Shown: positions 1-8,865, numbered from the stretch's first letter. The stretch is DNA of 64,000 nucleotides from Erythrobacteraceae bacterium CFH 75059 (GCA_004331795.1 SJSR01000001.1:558001-622000); one strand, 5' to 3'. Program-made: numbers and translations. Notes: generated by a model not told the origin, from the letters alone.

Positions 1-1
1 G

Positions 2-118
2 CGCGGCTTCACCGCGACCCAGCTGGAGATCAGCCTGACCCCTGCCCTGTCGATCCTCAGCCAGGTGGGAGGATCAGGGCTGTCGAGCATCAACGTGCGG
101 TATCGGCGGAACTATTGA
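2..118 (+). CDS. C-terminal end of a TamB-like (DUF490) translocation/assembly protein, partial
   Basis: Only the last 38 codons are present; the gene enters from the left. The residues show alternating hydrophobic and polar strands (LEISLTPALSIL) and end in RYRRNY with a terminal aromatic residue. This is the usual look of the C-terminus of TamB proteins, which bridge inner and outer membrane and assist outer-membrane protein or lipid transport. Its TGA overlaps the ATG of the next gene (TGATG), so the two are translationally coupled. Assignment rests on a short tail and is tentative; another beta-rich outer-membrane protein is possible. Confidence 0.45.
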   Translation, partial: RGFTATQLEISLTPALSILSQVGGSGLSSINVRYRRNY

Positions 119-315
119 TGCGCCGCGCCCTGCCCATCGCTGCCCTGGCGCTCATGACGCTGGCCGCGTGCCGGCAGGAGCCGACCTTCGACGAACGCTA
201 CGCCGCGACTCACGCGCGGATCGAGGCCAAATCGCAGGAGATCGATTCCGACCTGCATGGCAGGTCCGGGGCCGCCGCTCAGTCCCCGGCGCCTGCCGCC
301 CAGCCGGAGCGCTGA
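118..315 (+). CDS. small putative lipoprotein
   Basis: A 65-residue protein with a basic N-terminus, a hydrophobic stretch and a lipobox (LAAC, Cys18) indicating signal peptidase II processing. The mature part is about 47 residues: a short charged helix (DERYAATHARIEAKSQEID) followed by an Ala/Pro-rich tail. It starts on the last base of the upstream TamB-like stop codon. An in-frame TTG lies one codon earlier, but the ATG fits the overlap better. No family recognised. Its 3' end overlaps the convergent cutA end by 37 bases. Confidence 0.6.
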   Translation: MRRALPIAALALMTLAACRQEPTFDERYAATHARIEAKSQEIDSDLHGRSGAAAQSPAPAAQPER

Positions 316-647
316 ACCGGCCCACCACGCCGCCCTGCGCCTGTCAGCGCGGACAGCCAGCCGGCTGTGCCTGCGGTCGCCGCCGTGCACGGCCAGCCGA
401 GCACGGCCGGACAGTCGTAGGGATGCGCCTCGGCCACGGCCTGAACCACCTCTTCAAGCAGCGCCGCATCCGTCTTGAACAGCACGCCCACCTCGTCGGC
501 CGCTCCGCGCTCGCCGTTCCAGACGAACAGCGACTGCATCCCGCCGATGATGTTGGCGCAGGCGACAAGGCCGCGGTCGAGCAAGCGGTCCGCCGCAGCC
601 TCCGCGCTGCCGCGATCCGGGAAGGGGCACCAGACGAGCGCCGTCAT
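279..647 (-). CDS. cutA: CutA-like divalent cation tolerance protein
   Basis: A 122-residue protein of the CutA1 family, small trimeric proteins linked to divalent metal tolerance; their molecular role is unsettled. The family pattern is visible throughout: the N-terminal strand (TALVWCPFPD), the RGLVACANI segment, an FVWNGE turn, the KTDAALLEEV helix and the signature AEAHPYDCPAVL. The C-terminal 25 residues, rich in Gly and Arg, run past the usual end of the fold. The start ATG overlaps the stop of the upstream heme A synthase gene (ATGA), so both are likely co-transcribed. The tail overlaps the convergent lipoprotein gene. Confidence 0.85.
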   Translation of the reverse strand: MTALVWCPFPDRGSAEAAADRLLDRGLVACANIIGGMQSLFVWNGERGAADEVGVLFKTDAALLEEVVQAVAEAHPYDCPAVLGWPCTAATAGTAGWLSALTGAGRRGGPVQRSGWAAGAGD

Positions 648-1774
648 GCCGGACCCGGCAGCGGCCTCGCCGCAGCCGTGCCGCGCTGACGGAGGGAAGG
701 CACATCCTTCCCGGCAGCATGGGCACCCCAGGCGACCGCCGCAACGAGCAGCGCCCCGACAAGCTGATGCGCCACGGCGAGCCACAGGCTGACCTGCGTC
801 ATGACGGTGGCGATGCCGAGCAGGATCTGCACGCCCAAGGTGGCATTGATGGCGATCGATGCCCGGCGATCGACAGTCCGCGCCCTTCGTGCGAGCACGA
901 TCACGGCGGCCGCCGCGACGAACGCCCACCACCGGTGGAGAAAATGCAGCAGGAACGGATCATGCGTCAGCGTCCACCAGAGACCCCCGCTCCAGGCGAT
1001 CTCCGGCACCAGTCGTCCGTTCATCAGCGGCCAGTCGCTGGCCGCCAGACCGGCGTTCAGACCCGCGACCCAGGCTCCCAGCAGGAGCTGGATGAAAAGG
1101 ATCAGCGCCGCCGCCCCCGCCAACCCTGTCAGCCGGGCCGGACGCCCGCTTGTGCCGCGAGCCAGGGCCCGCATGTCGAGCGCCGTCCACACCAGCAGCG
1201 CCAGCGTGAGCAGCGCCGTCAGCAGATGGACGGACAGCCAGAAATGGCTGACATCCGTCATGTCCTCGCCCAGACCCGAGCGCACCATCAGCCAGCCGAA
1301 CACCCCCTGCATTCCGCCCAGCGCGAGCAATCCGAGCAGGCGCGGCTTGTAACCGGCGGGGATGGCACCCCGGACCCAGAACCATGCCAGCGGCACCGCA
1401 TAGGCCAGCCCGATCAGCCGCCCGAGCAGACGGTGGAACCATTCCCAGAAGAAGATGAACTTGTAATCGTCGAGCGTCATGCCGGCAGGCCCGGCATGAT
1501 GGATGTATTCGCCCGTTTGCCGGTACTGGGCGAACTGCGCCTCCCACGCGCTCTCGCTCAGGGGCGGCAGGATGCCGGTGACCGGTTGCCAGCGCGTGAT
1601 CGACAGGCCCGACTCGGTCAGTCGCGTGATGCCGCCGACCGCCACCATCAGGAGAACCAACCCCGCCACGACGAACAGCCACAGGGCGATGGCGCCGGGT
1701 CGCGGTCCGCGCATGCCTGTCGCCGCGCTTGCCGTCCTGTCGACGGCGACGGGCCTGCCAGAGTGCTCAGCCAT
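644..1774 (-). CDS. ctaA: heme A synthase (COX15/CtaA family)
   Basis: A 376-residue integral membrane protein that oxidises the C8 methyl of heme O to the formyl group of heme A for aa3-type cytochrome oxidases. Visible marks are the hydrophobic first helix followed by GGITRLTESGLSI and a WQPVTGILPP loop, about eight membrane spans, and the four heme-ligand histidines in EWFHRLLG, DVSHFWLSVHL, HFLHRWWAF and AVAHQLVGALL. The length and the long loop after the first span fit the type-2 (COX15) form of Proteobacteria and mitochondria. Met21 is an alternative start. It lies upstream of and overlaps cutA. A cytochrome oxidase gene is present at the far end of this window. Confidence 0.93.
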   Translation of the reverse strand: MAEHSGRPVAVDRTASAATGMRGPRPGAIALWLFVVAGLVLLMVAVGGITRLTESGLSITRWQPVTGILPPLSESAWEAQFAQYRQTGEYIHHAGPAGMTLDDYKFIFFWEWFHRLLGRLIGLAYAVPLAWFWVRGAIPAGYKPRLLGLLALGGMQGVFGWLMVRSGLGEDMTDVSHFWLSVHLLTALLTLALLVWTALDMRALARGTSGRPARLTGLAGAAALILFIQLLLGAWVAGLNAGLAASDWPLMNGRLVPEIAWSGGLWWTLTHDPFLLHFLHRWWAFVAAAAVIVLARRARTVDRRASIAINATLGVQILLGIATVMTQVSLWLAVAHQLVGALLVAAVAWGAHAAGKDVPSLRQRGTAAARPLPGPA

Positions 1775-1877
1775 CCCGCCTTCTTGCGCATGCCCGCGCC
1801 GGTTTTCAAGGCAAGGCGCCCGTCGGTGCGCGGCGGCGTATCCGAACGGGCGGAACCCGTTCGCGGCTCTTGCGTAA

Positions 1878-1890
1878 TGATACTATGTCA
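1878..1890. promoter_or_regulatory. short dyad upstream of the MerC-like gene (possible metal-regulator site)
   Basis: TGATA-CTA-TGTCA is an imperfect inverted repeat in an A/T-rich patch inside very GC-rich surroundings, between divergent ctaA and the MerC-like gene. It overlaps the upstream in-frame ATG at 1885, which argues for the start at 1909. Fur/Zur-type sites are A/T-rich dyads of this kind, but the match to any consensus is weak. Confidence 0.22.
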
Positions 1891-1908
1891 CATAAGAGCG
1901 GCGGCGAC

Positions 1909-2280
1909 ATGACGGATCGGTCCCCCTTGATGTTCGGACGCCTGGACCGGGCGGGAATCGTGCTTTCGGGCCTGTGCGCCGTTCATTGCCTGATGACGAT
2001 CGTGCTGGTGTCGGTGCTTGGTGTCGGCAGCCAATTCCTGCTCGCCCCCGCCGTGCACGAATACGGCCTCGGGGCGGCCGCGCTGATCGCCGCCGTGTCG
2101 GTCGGCTGGAACGCGGCCAGCTACCGCCGGCGCGCTCCCCTAGTGACCGGCCTTGCCGGTCTTGGCTGCATGAGCGCGGCGCTGCTGGGGCCGCACGGCC
2201 TGAGCGAGGCGGTGCTGACACTGGCAGGCGTTGCGCTGGTCGCGCTGTCGCACGTGCTGAGCTTGCGCGCCGCGCGTTGA
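1909..2280 (+). CDS. MerC domain-containing membrane protein
   Basis: A 123-residue protein with four predicted membrane spans and the signature [12 protein letters not shown] in the first span. This Cys-Ala-Val-His-Cys motif is characteristic of the MerC family of small inner-membrane proteins, some of which move mercury ions. Chromosomal copies without other mer genes, as here, are common in alphaproteobacteria and may handle another metal. I chose ATG 1909; an in-frame ATG at 1885 would add eight polar residues and would overlap a possible operator. No merR, merA or merP gene is nearby, so mercury resistance is not implied. Confidence 0.75.
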   Translation: MTDRSPLMFGRLDRAGIVLSGLCAVHCLMTIVLVSVLGVGSQFLLAPAVHEYGLGAAALIAAVSVGWNAASYRRRAPLVTGLAGLGCMSAALLGPHGLSEAVLTLAGVALVALSHVLSLRAAR

Positions 2281-2296
2281 GGTCTATCTGGCGGGA

Positions 2297-3292
2297 ATGG
2301 CATCCCCCATCACAGTGACGGTCAACGGCGAAGCGCGGCGCACGGCGGCCGGCGACCTTGCCGCCCTGCTCGGCGAACTCGGGCTCGACGCCGCGCGCGT
2401 GGCGGTGGAGCACAACGGTGCGATCGCGCCGCGCTCGGCCCTCGCGTCACGGACGCTCGAGGATGGGGACGTCGTGGAGATCGTCCATTTCGTCGGCGGC
2501 GGCGATCACGCATCGCCGGCCGACGAGGACAGCTGGAGCGTCGCCGGCCGGACCTTCCGATCGCGCCTCATCGTGGGCACCGGCAAGTACAAGGACTTCG
2601 AAACGAACGCGGCGGCCGTGGCGGCAAGCGGCGCGCAGATCGTCACCGTGGCGGTGCGCCGGGTCAACATCTCCGATCCGGCGCAGCCGCGGCTGACGGA
2701 TTTCCTCGACCCTTCCGTTTACACCTATCTGCCGAACACCGCCGGCTGCTTCACCGCCGACGAGGCGGTGCGGACCCTGCGCCTCGCGCGGGAGGCAGGC
2801 GGGTGGGATCTCGTCAAGCTGGAGGTCCTTGGCGAGGCGCGCACGCTGTATCCCGACATGCGCGAGACGTTGCGCGCCACGGAGACGCTCGCGCGGGAGG
2901 GATTCCTGCCGATGGTCTATTGCGCCGACGACCCCATCGCGGCGCGGCAGCTGGAGGAGGCGGGCGCGGTGGCGATCATGCCGCTGGGCGCCCCGATCGG
3001 ATCGGGGCTCGGCATCCAGAACCGCGTCACCATCCGCCTGATCGTCGAGGGGGCGAAGGTGCCGGTGCTCGTCGATGCGGGCGTGGGCACGGCTTCCGAT
3101 GCGGCGGTGGCGATGGAGCTGGGCTGCGACGGGGTGCTGATGAACACCGCCATTGCCGAAGCGCGGGAACCGGTGCGCATGGCCCGGGCCATGAGACTGG
3201 CGGTGGAGGCGGGGCGCGAGGCCTACCGCGCCGGCCGCATGGCTCAGCGCCGGTACGCCGACCCGTCAAGCCCGCTGGCCGGGCTCATCTGA
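2297..3292 (+). CDS. thiG: fused sulfur carrier ThiS - thiazole synthase ThiG
   Basis: 331 residues in two parts. Residues 1-69 are a ThiS ubiquitin-like sulfur carrier ([11 protein letters not shown], then a Gly-Gly-Gly at 67-69). Residues 80-331 are a complete ThiG, which makes the thiamine thiazole from 1-deoxyxylulose 5-phosphate, dehydroglycine and ThiS-thiocarboxylate. ThiG marks are [11 protein letters not shown], the Schiff-base lysine in DLVKLEVLG (Lys174), [11 protein letters not shown] and [12 protein letters not shown]. The ThiS glycines are followed by DHASPADED rather than a free carboxyl end, so the carrier must either be cut free or work by another route. Such fusions are annotated in several alphaproteobacteria. 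No other thiamine gene and no obvious TPP riboswitch is adjacent. Confidence 0.95.
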   Translation: MASPITVTVNGEARRTAAGDLAALLGELGLDAARVAVEHNGAIAPRSALASRTLEDGDVVEIVHFVGGGDHASPADEDSWSVAGRTFRSRLIVGTGKYKDFETNAAAVAASGAQIVTVAVRRVNISDPAQPRLTDFLDPSVYTYLPNTAGCFTADEAVRTLRLAREAGGWDLVKLEVLGEARTLYPDMRETLRATETLAREGFLPMVYCADDPIAARQLEEAGAVAIMPLGAPIGSGLGIQNRVTIRLIVEGAKVPVLVDAGVGTASDAAVAMELGCDGVLMNTAIAEAREPVRMARAMRLAVEAGREAYRAGRMAQRRYADPSSPLAGLI

Positions 3293-3389
3293 CCTGCCGC
3301 CTTTGCACTCGGCGGACGCGCCGCTCACCGCGCGTTAACTATATTGGCGGACACTCCTTCCTGACGACGGAGGAAGGGACTCGGATCAG

Positions 3390-3917
3390 ATGGCTACGAC
3401 CCGCTGCGCATCGATGATGATCGCCGAAATGCGCGAGTTTGCGGCCTTCGCGCCGGAGGAGCAGCGCTACATCAGCTATGCGCTCGACATCGGGCTGGCG
3501 CGCCGCGACGCGTTTCGCAACTGGACCGGCGTGGAGGGCGACAGCGAGGCCATCCGCCGGCACTATGTCGTCTACAACGACCTTCCCTGTCTGCGCGCCG
3601 CGATGCCGAGCCGGGGCGACCTGCACGGTTCCGAGGCGTTCTTCGTCACCCTGCTGGGTGTCGTGGCGCACGACCTCGGACGCGAGCGGATCGGCTCGTT
3701 CTCCGCGCTGCGTTTCCTTTACGAACGGCTCCTGGGTTCCGCGGTGCGGCCCTGGCTTCCGGCCGCGTTCTGCGCCGCCGCCGCCCTGCCGCAGATCCCG
3801 CCGCACCGGCGCAAGCTGCTGCTGCACTCCCTGAGCGAGGCGGCGGCCACCGCAGCCGGCTGGTCGCTGCGCGAGCCGGTGTTCCTGCCCGACGCGGTGG
3901 CGGCCGAGGCGGCCTGA
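3390..3917 (+). CDS. hypothetical protein, about 175 aa
   Basis: A soluble, mostly helical protein without recognised domains. Visible segments are RRHYVVYNDLPCLRAAMP near residue 55 and a C-terminal helical region rich in Ala, Leu and Arg. There is no signal peptide. An AGGAAGGG sequence about 11 bases before ATG 3390 is a good ribosome-binding site, and TATATT at 3340-3345 is a plausible -10 element, which supports a separate transcription unit. In-frame ATGs at 3414 and 3417 are alternatives. I do not recognise a family; codon use matches its neighbours. Confidence 0.7.
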   Translation: MATTRCASMMIAEMREFAAFAPEEQRYISYALDIGLARRDAFRNWTGVEGDSEAIRRHYVVYNDLPCLRAAMPSRGDLHGSEAFFVTLLGVVAHDLGRERIGSFSALRFLYERLLGSAVRPWLPAAFCAAAALPQIPPHRRKLLLHSLSEAAATAAGWSLREPVFLPDAVAAEAA

Positions 3918-3992
3918 AACGCCATGCGGCACGCCGCGGCCGCGGGTGCACGAGAGGGCAAGGCAGGGGACGCGAAAGCCGCTGCGGACGGA

Positions 3993-5795
3993 TCAGCTCC
4001 TGTAGAGCGCGTCGAGGCGGTCGCCGTACCGCTCCCGGATCTTGTGCCGGCGGATCTTCATGGACGGCGTCATCTCCTCGTTCTCGATCGAGAACGGCTC
4101 GTCGGCGATGGCGAAGCTGCGCACCTTCTCGATCACCGACACCTCCGCGTTGACGCGGTCGACCGCCGCGCGCAGGGCTGAACGGAAGGCCGGATCCTCC
4201 TTCAGCGCGGCGAGGTCCGCCGCCTTCCCCCGCGCGCCGGCCCATTCCGCCATCCATTCGGCATCGGGAACGAGCAGCCCCACCACGTAGGGCCGCCGGT
4301 CGCCCGCAACCAGCGCCTGCCCGATCTCCGGCTGCAGGGTCAGCATGCCCTCGAGCTTCTGCGGCGCGACGTTGTCGCCCTTGTCGTTGACGATCATGTC
4401 CTTCTTGCGGTCGGTGATGACGATGCGGCCCTTCTCGTCGAGATGGCCGATGTCGCCCGTATGCAGCCATCCGTCCTTCAGCGCGCGGGCGCTTTCGGCC
4501 GGATTCTGCCAGTAGCCCTGCATCACCAGCTCTCCGCGGCACAGGATCTCGCCATCCTCGGCGATGCGCACCTCTACCCCGCGCAGCGGCGGACCGACCG
4601 AGGCCATGGCAATGCCGGCGCGCGGCCGGTTGCAGGAGATGATCGGCCCCGACTCCGTCTGGCCGTATCCCTGCAGGAGCGTGATGCCCATGGCCTCGAA
4701 GAACACGCCGACCTCCGGGTTAAGGGGGGCGCCGCCGGACACCATGGCCTTGATCCGTCCGCCGAACCTGGCGCGGATCTTGGGCCTGAGCAGCCGTTCG
4801 AGGATGAAGTTGAGCGTCTTGTCGCCGAGCCGGTACCTGCCCGCAGCGCGCCGCTGTCCCAGCGCCAGCGCCTCGTCCATGAGCCGCTTTGCCGCGCCGC
4901 CCTGCTTCTCGACCTGCTTCATGATGCGTGTGCGCAGCACCTCGAACAGGCGCGGCACGACGACCATCACGGTGGGGCGCGTCTCCTCGATGTTGGAGGC
5001 GAGTTTCTCCAGCCCTTCGGCGTAGAAGATCTGCGCCCCGACCCCGATCGGCAGATACTGCCCCCCGGTGTGCTCGTAGGCATGGGAAAGCGGCAGGAAG
5101 GAGAGGAAGCGGTCGTCATCGTCGAGACCGAAATCGTCGATCAGCACCTCTGCCGCACCCGCCACATTGCACAGGATCATGCCATGGTGCTGCAGCACGC
5201 CGCGCGGGGCCCCGCCGGTGCCGCTGGTGTAGATGATGCAGGCGGTCTGATCCCGGGCAATTCCGGCGATGCGGGCGTCCACCGCCCGGCGCGCCGCGGC
5301 CGCGTCGCCGCTGGTCATCTGCGACCAGGCATGACAGCGCAGATTGCCGCTCTGATACGGGCGAACGTGATCGATCGGGATGATGTGCTCGACCAGACCG
5401 GTGCGCATGATCGCCGGGATGAGCGGCTGCGCCAGCCGGTCGGAGGAGACTATCGCCGCCCGTGCGCCCGAATTGTCGAGGATGTGCTGGTGATCGCGCT
5501 CGGTGTTGGTGGTGTAGGCCGGAACGGTGATGCAGCCCGCCGCCATGATGGCCAGATCGGCGATGCACCACTCGGGGCGGTTCTCGCTGACCAGCACGAC
5601 GCGGTCCCCGTCCGCCAGCCCCAGCGCGCGCAGGTTCTGCGCCAGGATGCAGACCTGGTCGGCCGCTTCGCGCCAGCTGATCGTTTGCCAGGCACCGCCC
5701 CGCTTGGCGCCGAGAAACGGCTGCGCGCCCCGGGCGTCGGCGCGCTTGAGGAACAGTTCCACCAGATTCCTGGCGCCGTCGATGTCTGCCAACAT
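3993..5795 (-). CDS. AMP-dependent long-chain acyl-CoA synthetase
   Basis: A 600-residue member of the ANL (adenylate-forming) superfamily, most like long-chain fatty acyl-CoA ligases. These activate a fatty acid to the acyl-adenylate and transfer it to CoA, feeding beta-oxidation or lipid synthesis. Motifs in order are the P-loop-like YTSGTGGAPRG (189-199; the common form has TTG, so the second Thr is Gly here), SFLPLSHAYE, GYGQTESGP, the GWLHTGDIG Asp and ITDRKKDMIV. I chose ATG 5795 because GGAGAG lies a good distance upstream; ATG 5810 has no such site. It stands alone, so the substrate cannot be told from context. Confidence 0.9.
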   Translation of the reverse strand: MLADIDGARNLVELFLKRADARGAQPFLGAKRGGAWQTISWREAADQVCILAQNLRALGLADGDRVVLVSENRPEWCIADLAIMAAGCITVPAYTTNTERDHQHILDNSGARAAIVSSDRLAQPLIPAIMRTGLVEHIIPIDHVRPYQSGNLRCHAWSQMTSGDAAAARRAVDARIAGIARDQTACIIYTSGTGGAPRGVLQHHGMILCNVAGAAEVLIDDFGLDDDDRFLSFLPLSHAYEHTGGQYLPIGVGAQIFYAEGLEKLASNIEETRPTVMVVVPRLFEVLRTRIMKQVEKQGGAAKRLMDEALALGQRRAAGRYRLGDKTLNFILERLLRPKIRARFGGRIKAMVSGGAPLNPEVGVFFEAMGITLLQGYGQTESGPIISCNRPRAGIAMASVGPPLRGVEVRIAEDGEILCRGELVMQGYWQNPAESARALKDGWLHTGDIGHLDEKGRIVITDRKKDMIVNDKGDNVAPQKLEGMLTLQPEIGQALVAGDRRPYVVGLLVPDAEWMAEWAGARGKAADLAALKEDPAFRSALRAAVDRVNAEVSVIEKVRSFAIADEPFSIENEEMTPSMKIRRHKIRERYGDRLDALYRS

Positions 5796-5897
5796 GGCTG
5801 CTCTCCACATGGGGCCGGCGTCTGTCGCGCCGCTGGGCGGAGCGTCTAGGCCGCCCCGTGGCGACCATCAAGCGGTGGCGTTGGGGCGCGGCAGAGT

Positions 5898-7613
5898 TCA
5901 GGGGGTGGTGGCCAGCGCCTGATCGAGGCGGGGATCGCTGGCCGCAACCCATCCCTCCGAGGAACGCACCAGCGCGTTCGCCTTGAGACCGACGTCGCGG
6001 ACCACGGTGCGGCTGTGGCCGAGACGCTGAAGCGCCGGCACCAGCTCTGCCAGCCACGTGCCCTGCTCCACCAGCAGCGTGTCCCCGCTGGTCATCAGGA
6101 ACGGCAGGCCCAGCGCCTCACGAGCGGGGAGCTGGAAGTCGATCACCCCGATGATGGCGCGCGCCGTCTGCACCGGGATGGTGGGACCGCCCGCGGCACC
6201 GATGACCATGAACGGTTCTCCGGCCGGGTCGTAGATCACCATGGGCGCCATGGAGCTTCGCGGCCGCTTGCCGCCTTCGACCCGGTTGGCGACCGGAACG
6301 CCATCCCGCTCGGGCGCGAAGCTGAAATCCGTCAGCTCGTTGTTGAGGAAAAAGCCGTTCGTCACCAGCCCGGAGCCGAACGCCGCCTCGATGGTCGAGG
6401 TGTAGCTGACCATGGTGCCCCCCGCATCGACCACGGCGAAGTGCGAGGTGCCGTGTTCGGGCGCGGCGTGGCCGGCTCGGACGGACGTCACGGCGCCCGC
6501 GGGCTGGCCGGCCGGGGCCTGTGGCATCCGACGGTCCGGTGCGATCAGGGCCGCTCGGCGGGCGAGGTAATCCGGCGCGATCAGCCCGGCGACCGGCACG
6601 GCGACGAAGTCGCTGTCGGCGACATAAAGCTCGCGGTCGGCATAGGCGAGCCGCTGCGACTCCGTGAACAGGTGCCAGGTCACCGGGTTGCGGACGCCAA
6701 GCCCGCGCAGATCGAAGCGTTCGAGCTGTCCGAGGATCTGGACCACGGCGATGCCGCCCGAGGAGGGCGGCCCCATGCCGCAGATCCGGTATGCGCGGTA
6801 GGTGCCGCACACCGGTGCCCGCCGCGCGGCGCGGTAGGTGGCAAGATCGCTGGCGGTCATGCTCCGCTCGCCCGGCGTTGCGGCCCGCACCGTGGCCACG
6901 ATCCCGGCTGCCGTCGCGCCGCGATAGAATTCGGCCGGTCCCTGGCGTGACAGCCGCTCGAGAGTGCGGGCGAGCGCCGGGTTGCGCACCCGCGCGCCGA
7001 CCGCGACCGGCGCCCCACGCGCATCGCGGTAGAGTGCCCGCCCCGCGGCGGTGCTGTTCGAGCGTGTGCCGGCGTCACTAAGGGATGCATGCAGCCGCCG
7101 GTTCATCACGAACCCGTCACGAGCAAGGGCGATGGCCGGGGCGAACAGCGCACGCCAGGGCAGGCGGCCGCTGCGCCGGTGGGCCTCGGCCGCCAGCGCG
7201 ATGTTGCCGGGCACCCCGACGCTCAGGCCCGTTCCCACCACCTCCGCATAGGGACGCGGCGCGCCGTCCGGGGTCAGGAACCAGTCGGGCCCGGCGGCCG
7301 CCGGCGCCGTTTCGCGCCCGTCGATGGTGTGCACGGCGCCATCGGGGGTGGCATGCACCAGAAAGCCGCCGCCGCCGATGCCCGAGGATTGCGGCTCCAC
7401 CACCGTCAGCGCCAGCATGACGGCGATCGCCGCGTCGGTCGCGCTGCCGCCTTGAGCCAGGATGGCGAGACCCGCCTCAGCCGCGCGCGGGTCGGCCGCG
7501 CTCACCGCGCCGCCAGCCGGCGCAGCGGGCGCGGCCGGACGCGCCACCGGCGCGGACTGGCAGCCGCCCGCGAACAGGGCGAAGGCAGCAAGGATCACCC
7601 TGGCAGGACGCAT
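5898..7613 (-). CDS. ggt: gamma-glutamyltransferase
   Basis: A 571-residue Ntn-hydrolase precursor that cleaves the gamma-glutamyl bond of glutathione and related compounds outside the cytoplasm. The N-terminus is a lipoprotein-type signal (ALFAGGC, Cys18), so the enzyme is probably anchored in the periplasm. Family marks are QGGSATDAAIA, SGIGGGGF, DGRETAP with the substrate-binding Arg, and the autocatalytic site PEHGTSHFAVVD, where Thr389 becomes the new N-terminal nucleophile and splits the large and small subunits. The start at 7613 lies 10 bases after the pyrD stop; a longer frame would overlap pyrD and spoil the signal peptide. Confidence 0.93.
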   Translation of the reverse strand: MRPARVILAAFALFAGGCQSAPVARPAAPAAPAGGAVSAADPRAAEAGLAILAQGGSATDAAIAVMLALTVVEPQSSGIGGGGFLVHATPDGAVHTIDGRETAPAAAGPDWFLTPDGAPRPYAEVVGTGLSVGVPGNIALAAEAHRRSGRLPWRALFAPAIALARDGFVMNRRLHASLSDAGTRSNSTAAGRALYRDARGAPVAVGARVRNPALARTLERLSRQGPAEFYRGATAAGIVATVRAATPGERSMTASDLATYRAARRAPVCGTYRAYRICGMGPPSSGGIAVVQILGQLERFDLRGLGVRNPVTWHLFTESQRLAYADRELYVADSDFVAVPVAGLIAPDYLARRAALIAPDRRMPQAPAGQPAGAVTSVRAGHAAPEHGTSHFAVVDAGGTMVSYTSTIEAAFGSGLVTNGFFLNNELTDFSFAPERDGVPVANRVEGGKRPRSSMAPMVIYDPAGEPFMVIGAAGGPTIPVQTARAIIGVIDFQLPAREALGLPFLMTSGDTLLVEQGTWLAELVPALQRLGHSRTVVRDVGLKANALVRSSEGWVAASDPRLDQALATTP

Positions 7614-7623
7614 GACGGTGACG

Positions 7624-8670
7624 CTATTGCGTGCCGACCGCTTGCGCAACCGACGCGAAGCCGTCCCGCCGCATCAGCCGCGCAAGGTCGCGCAGAATCC
7701 GGCGCGGGAGTCCGGGTCCGCCGTAGACGAGCGCGCTGTACAGCTGGACGAGGCTCGCGCCCGCACGGATCCGCTCCCATGCGTCCGCCCCCGTGGCGAT
7801 GCCGCCGACGCCGACGAGGGGGATTGTGCCGCCGGTTGCCTGCCGCATGTCGCGCAGCGCCTGCACAGCCAGGGTGCGCAGCGGCGCCCCCGACAGGCCC
7901 CCCGCCTCGTCCCGCCAGCGCGAATGCAGGGGCGGCCGCGACACCGTGGTGTTGGCGACGATCAGGGCGTCGAGCCGCTCCTCGACCGCGACGCGCGCCA
8001 CCGCGTCGATGCTGTCCGGAGACAGATCGGGCGCCACCTTGAGGAAGATCGGCACCGGCCGCGCTCCCGCCCCTTCCCGCACGGCCGCGACGACCTCCCG
8101 CAGGGCCGCCTCTTCCTGCAGCGCCCGCAAACCGGGCGTGTTGGGGCTGGAGATGTTGACGGACAGGTAATCAGCCAGCGGGGCCATCATCGCCGCCATG
8201 CGGCGGTAATCGTCCACCCGGTCGCGGCTGTCCTTGTTGGCGCCGATGTTGATGCCCAGCGGTCCGGGTAGCGGCCCGGCGCGCCGCAGCTGCGCCACGG
8301 TGCGCTTGGCCGCCGCCCCGCCGGCATTGTTGAACCCCATGCGGTTGACGATGGCGGCGTCTTCCTCGAGGCGGAACAGCCGCGGACGCGGGTTGCCCTC
8401 CTGCGCCTCGGGGGTGATGGTGCCTGCCTCGACCGAGCCGAAACCCAGGCCGAACAGGGGCGCGACCGCGACCGCGTTCTTGTCGAAGCCTGCCGCCAGC
8501 CCGACGGGGTTGGGGAACATCAGCCCGGCGATGCGCATGCTCAGCGCCTCGTTTGCGACGGGCCGCGTCGCCGCCGGCAGCGCGCCGCGCAGGCGCAGAG
8601 CGGCAAGCGTCAACGCGTGCGCACGCTCGGGATCGAGCTGAAAGAGCAGCGGGCGCAGCAGCGGATACAT
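7624..8670 (-). CDS. pyrD: dihydroorotate dehydrogenase (quinone), class 2
   Basis: A 348-residue FMN enzyme that oxidises dihydroorotate to orotate with quinone as acceptor, the fourth step of pyrimidine synthesis, at the inner membrane. The class 2 N-terminal membrane-associating helix (LLRPLLFQLDPERAH) is present. Further marks are GLAAGFDKNA, GFGSVEAGTITP, NRMGFNNAG, the catalytic-serine segment SVNISSPNTPG, VANTTVSRP and GVGGIATG. The frame stays open upstream, but ATG 8670 with AAGGGG before it gives the family's usual N-terminus. ggt follows after 10 bases, so the two probably share a transcript. Confidence 0.96.
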   Translation of the reverse strand: MYPLLRPLLFQLDPERAHALTLAALRLRGALPAATRPVANEALSMRIAGLMFPNPVGLAAGFDKNAVAVAPLFGLGFGSVEAGTITPEAQEGNPRPRLFRLEEDAAIVNRMGFNNAGGAAAKRTVAQLRRAGPLPGPLGINIGANKDSRDRVDDYRRMAAMMAPLADYLSVNISSPNTPGLRALQEEAALREVVAAVREGAGARPVPIFLKVAPDLSPDSIDAVARVAVEERLDALIVANTTVSRPPLHSRWRDEAGGLSGAPLRTLAVQALRDMRQATGGTIPLVGVGGIATGADAWERIRAGASLVQLYSALVYGGPGLPRRILRDLARLMRRDGFASVAQAVGTQ

Positions 8671-8832
8671 CGCCGCCCCTTGCCACGGGATCGCGGACCG
8701 CGACAAGCACGCCGCGAGCAACCGGCTGCGCGGCCGGATGTCGCATCCATACAATCCTCTCGCCCGGTTCTGCGCTAAGAGGACGCCGCGACCCGATGAA
8801 CCTCGTGCTTTCGTGCGGAGTTCACCAACTCG

Positions 8833-8865
8833 AGGCGGCTTCGTTCCGGCGGAGCCGCCTTTTTT
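8833..8865 (+). terminator. Rho-independent terminator in the pyrD/AraC intergenic region
   Basis: An 8-bp perfect stem (AGGCGGCT at 8833-8840 with AGCCGCCT at 8853-8860), a 12-base loop and a run of six T at 8860-8865. It sits before the plus-strand AraC-type gene with no plus-strand gene ending upstream. It may end a small RNA or an attenuated leader starting near a TACAAT at 8750-8755. Confidence 0.55.

Noticed and set aside
719-1912. Long plus-strand reading frame opposite ctaA
   Set aside because: It is rich in Arg, Gln, His and Pro as expected for a shadow frame of GC-rich DNA, and the minus strand encodes a clear heme A synthase.
4443-5849. Long plus-strand reading frame opposite the acyl-CoA ligase
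   Set aside because: It has shadow-frame composition and no motifs, while all ligase motifs are on the minus strand.
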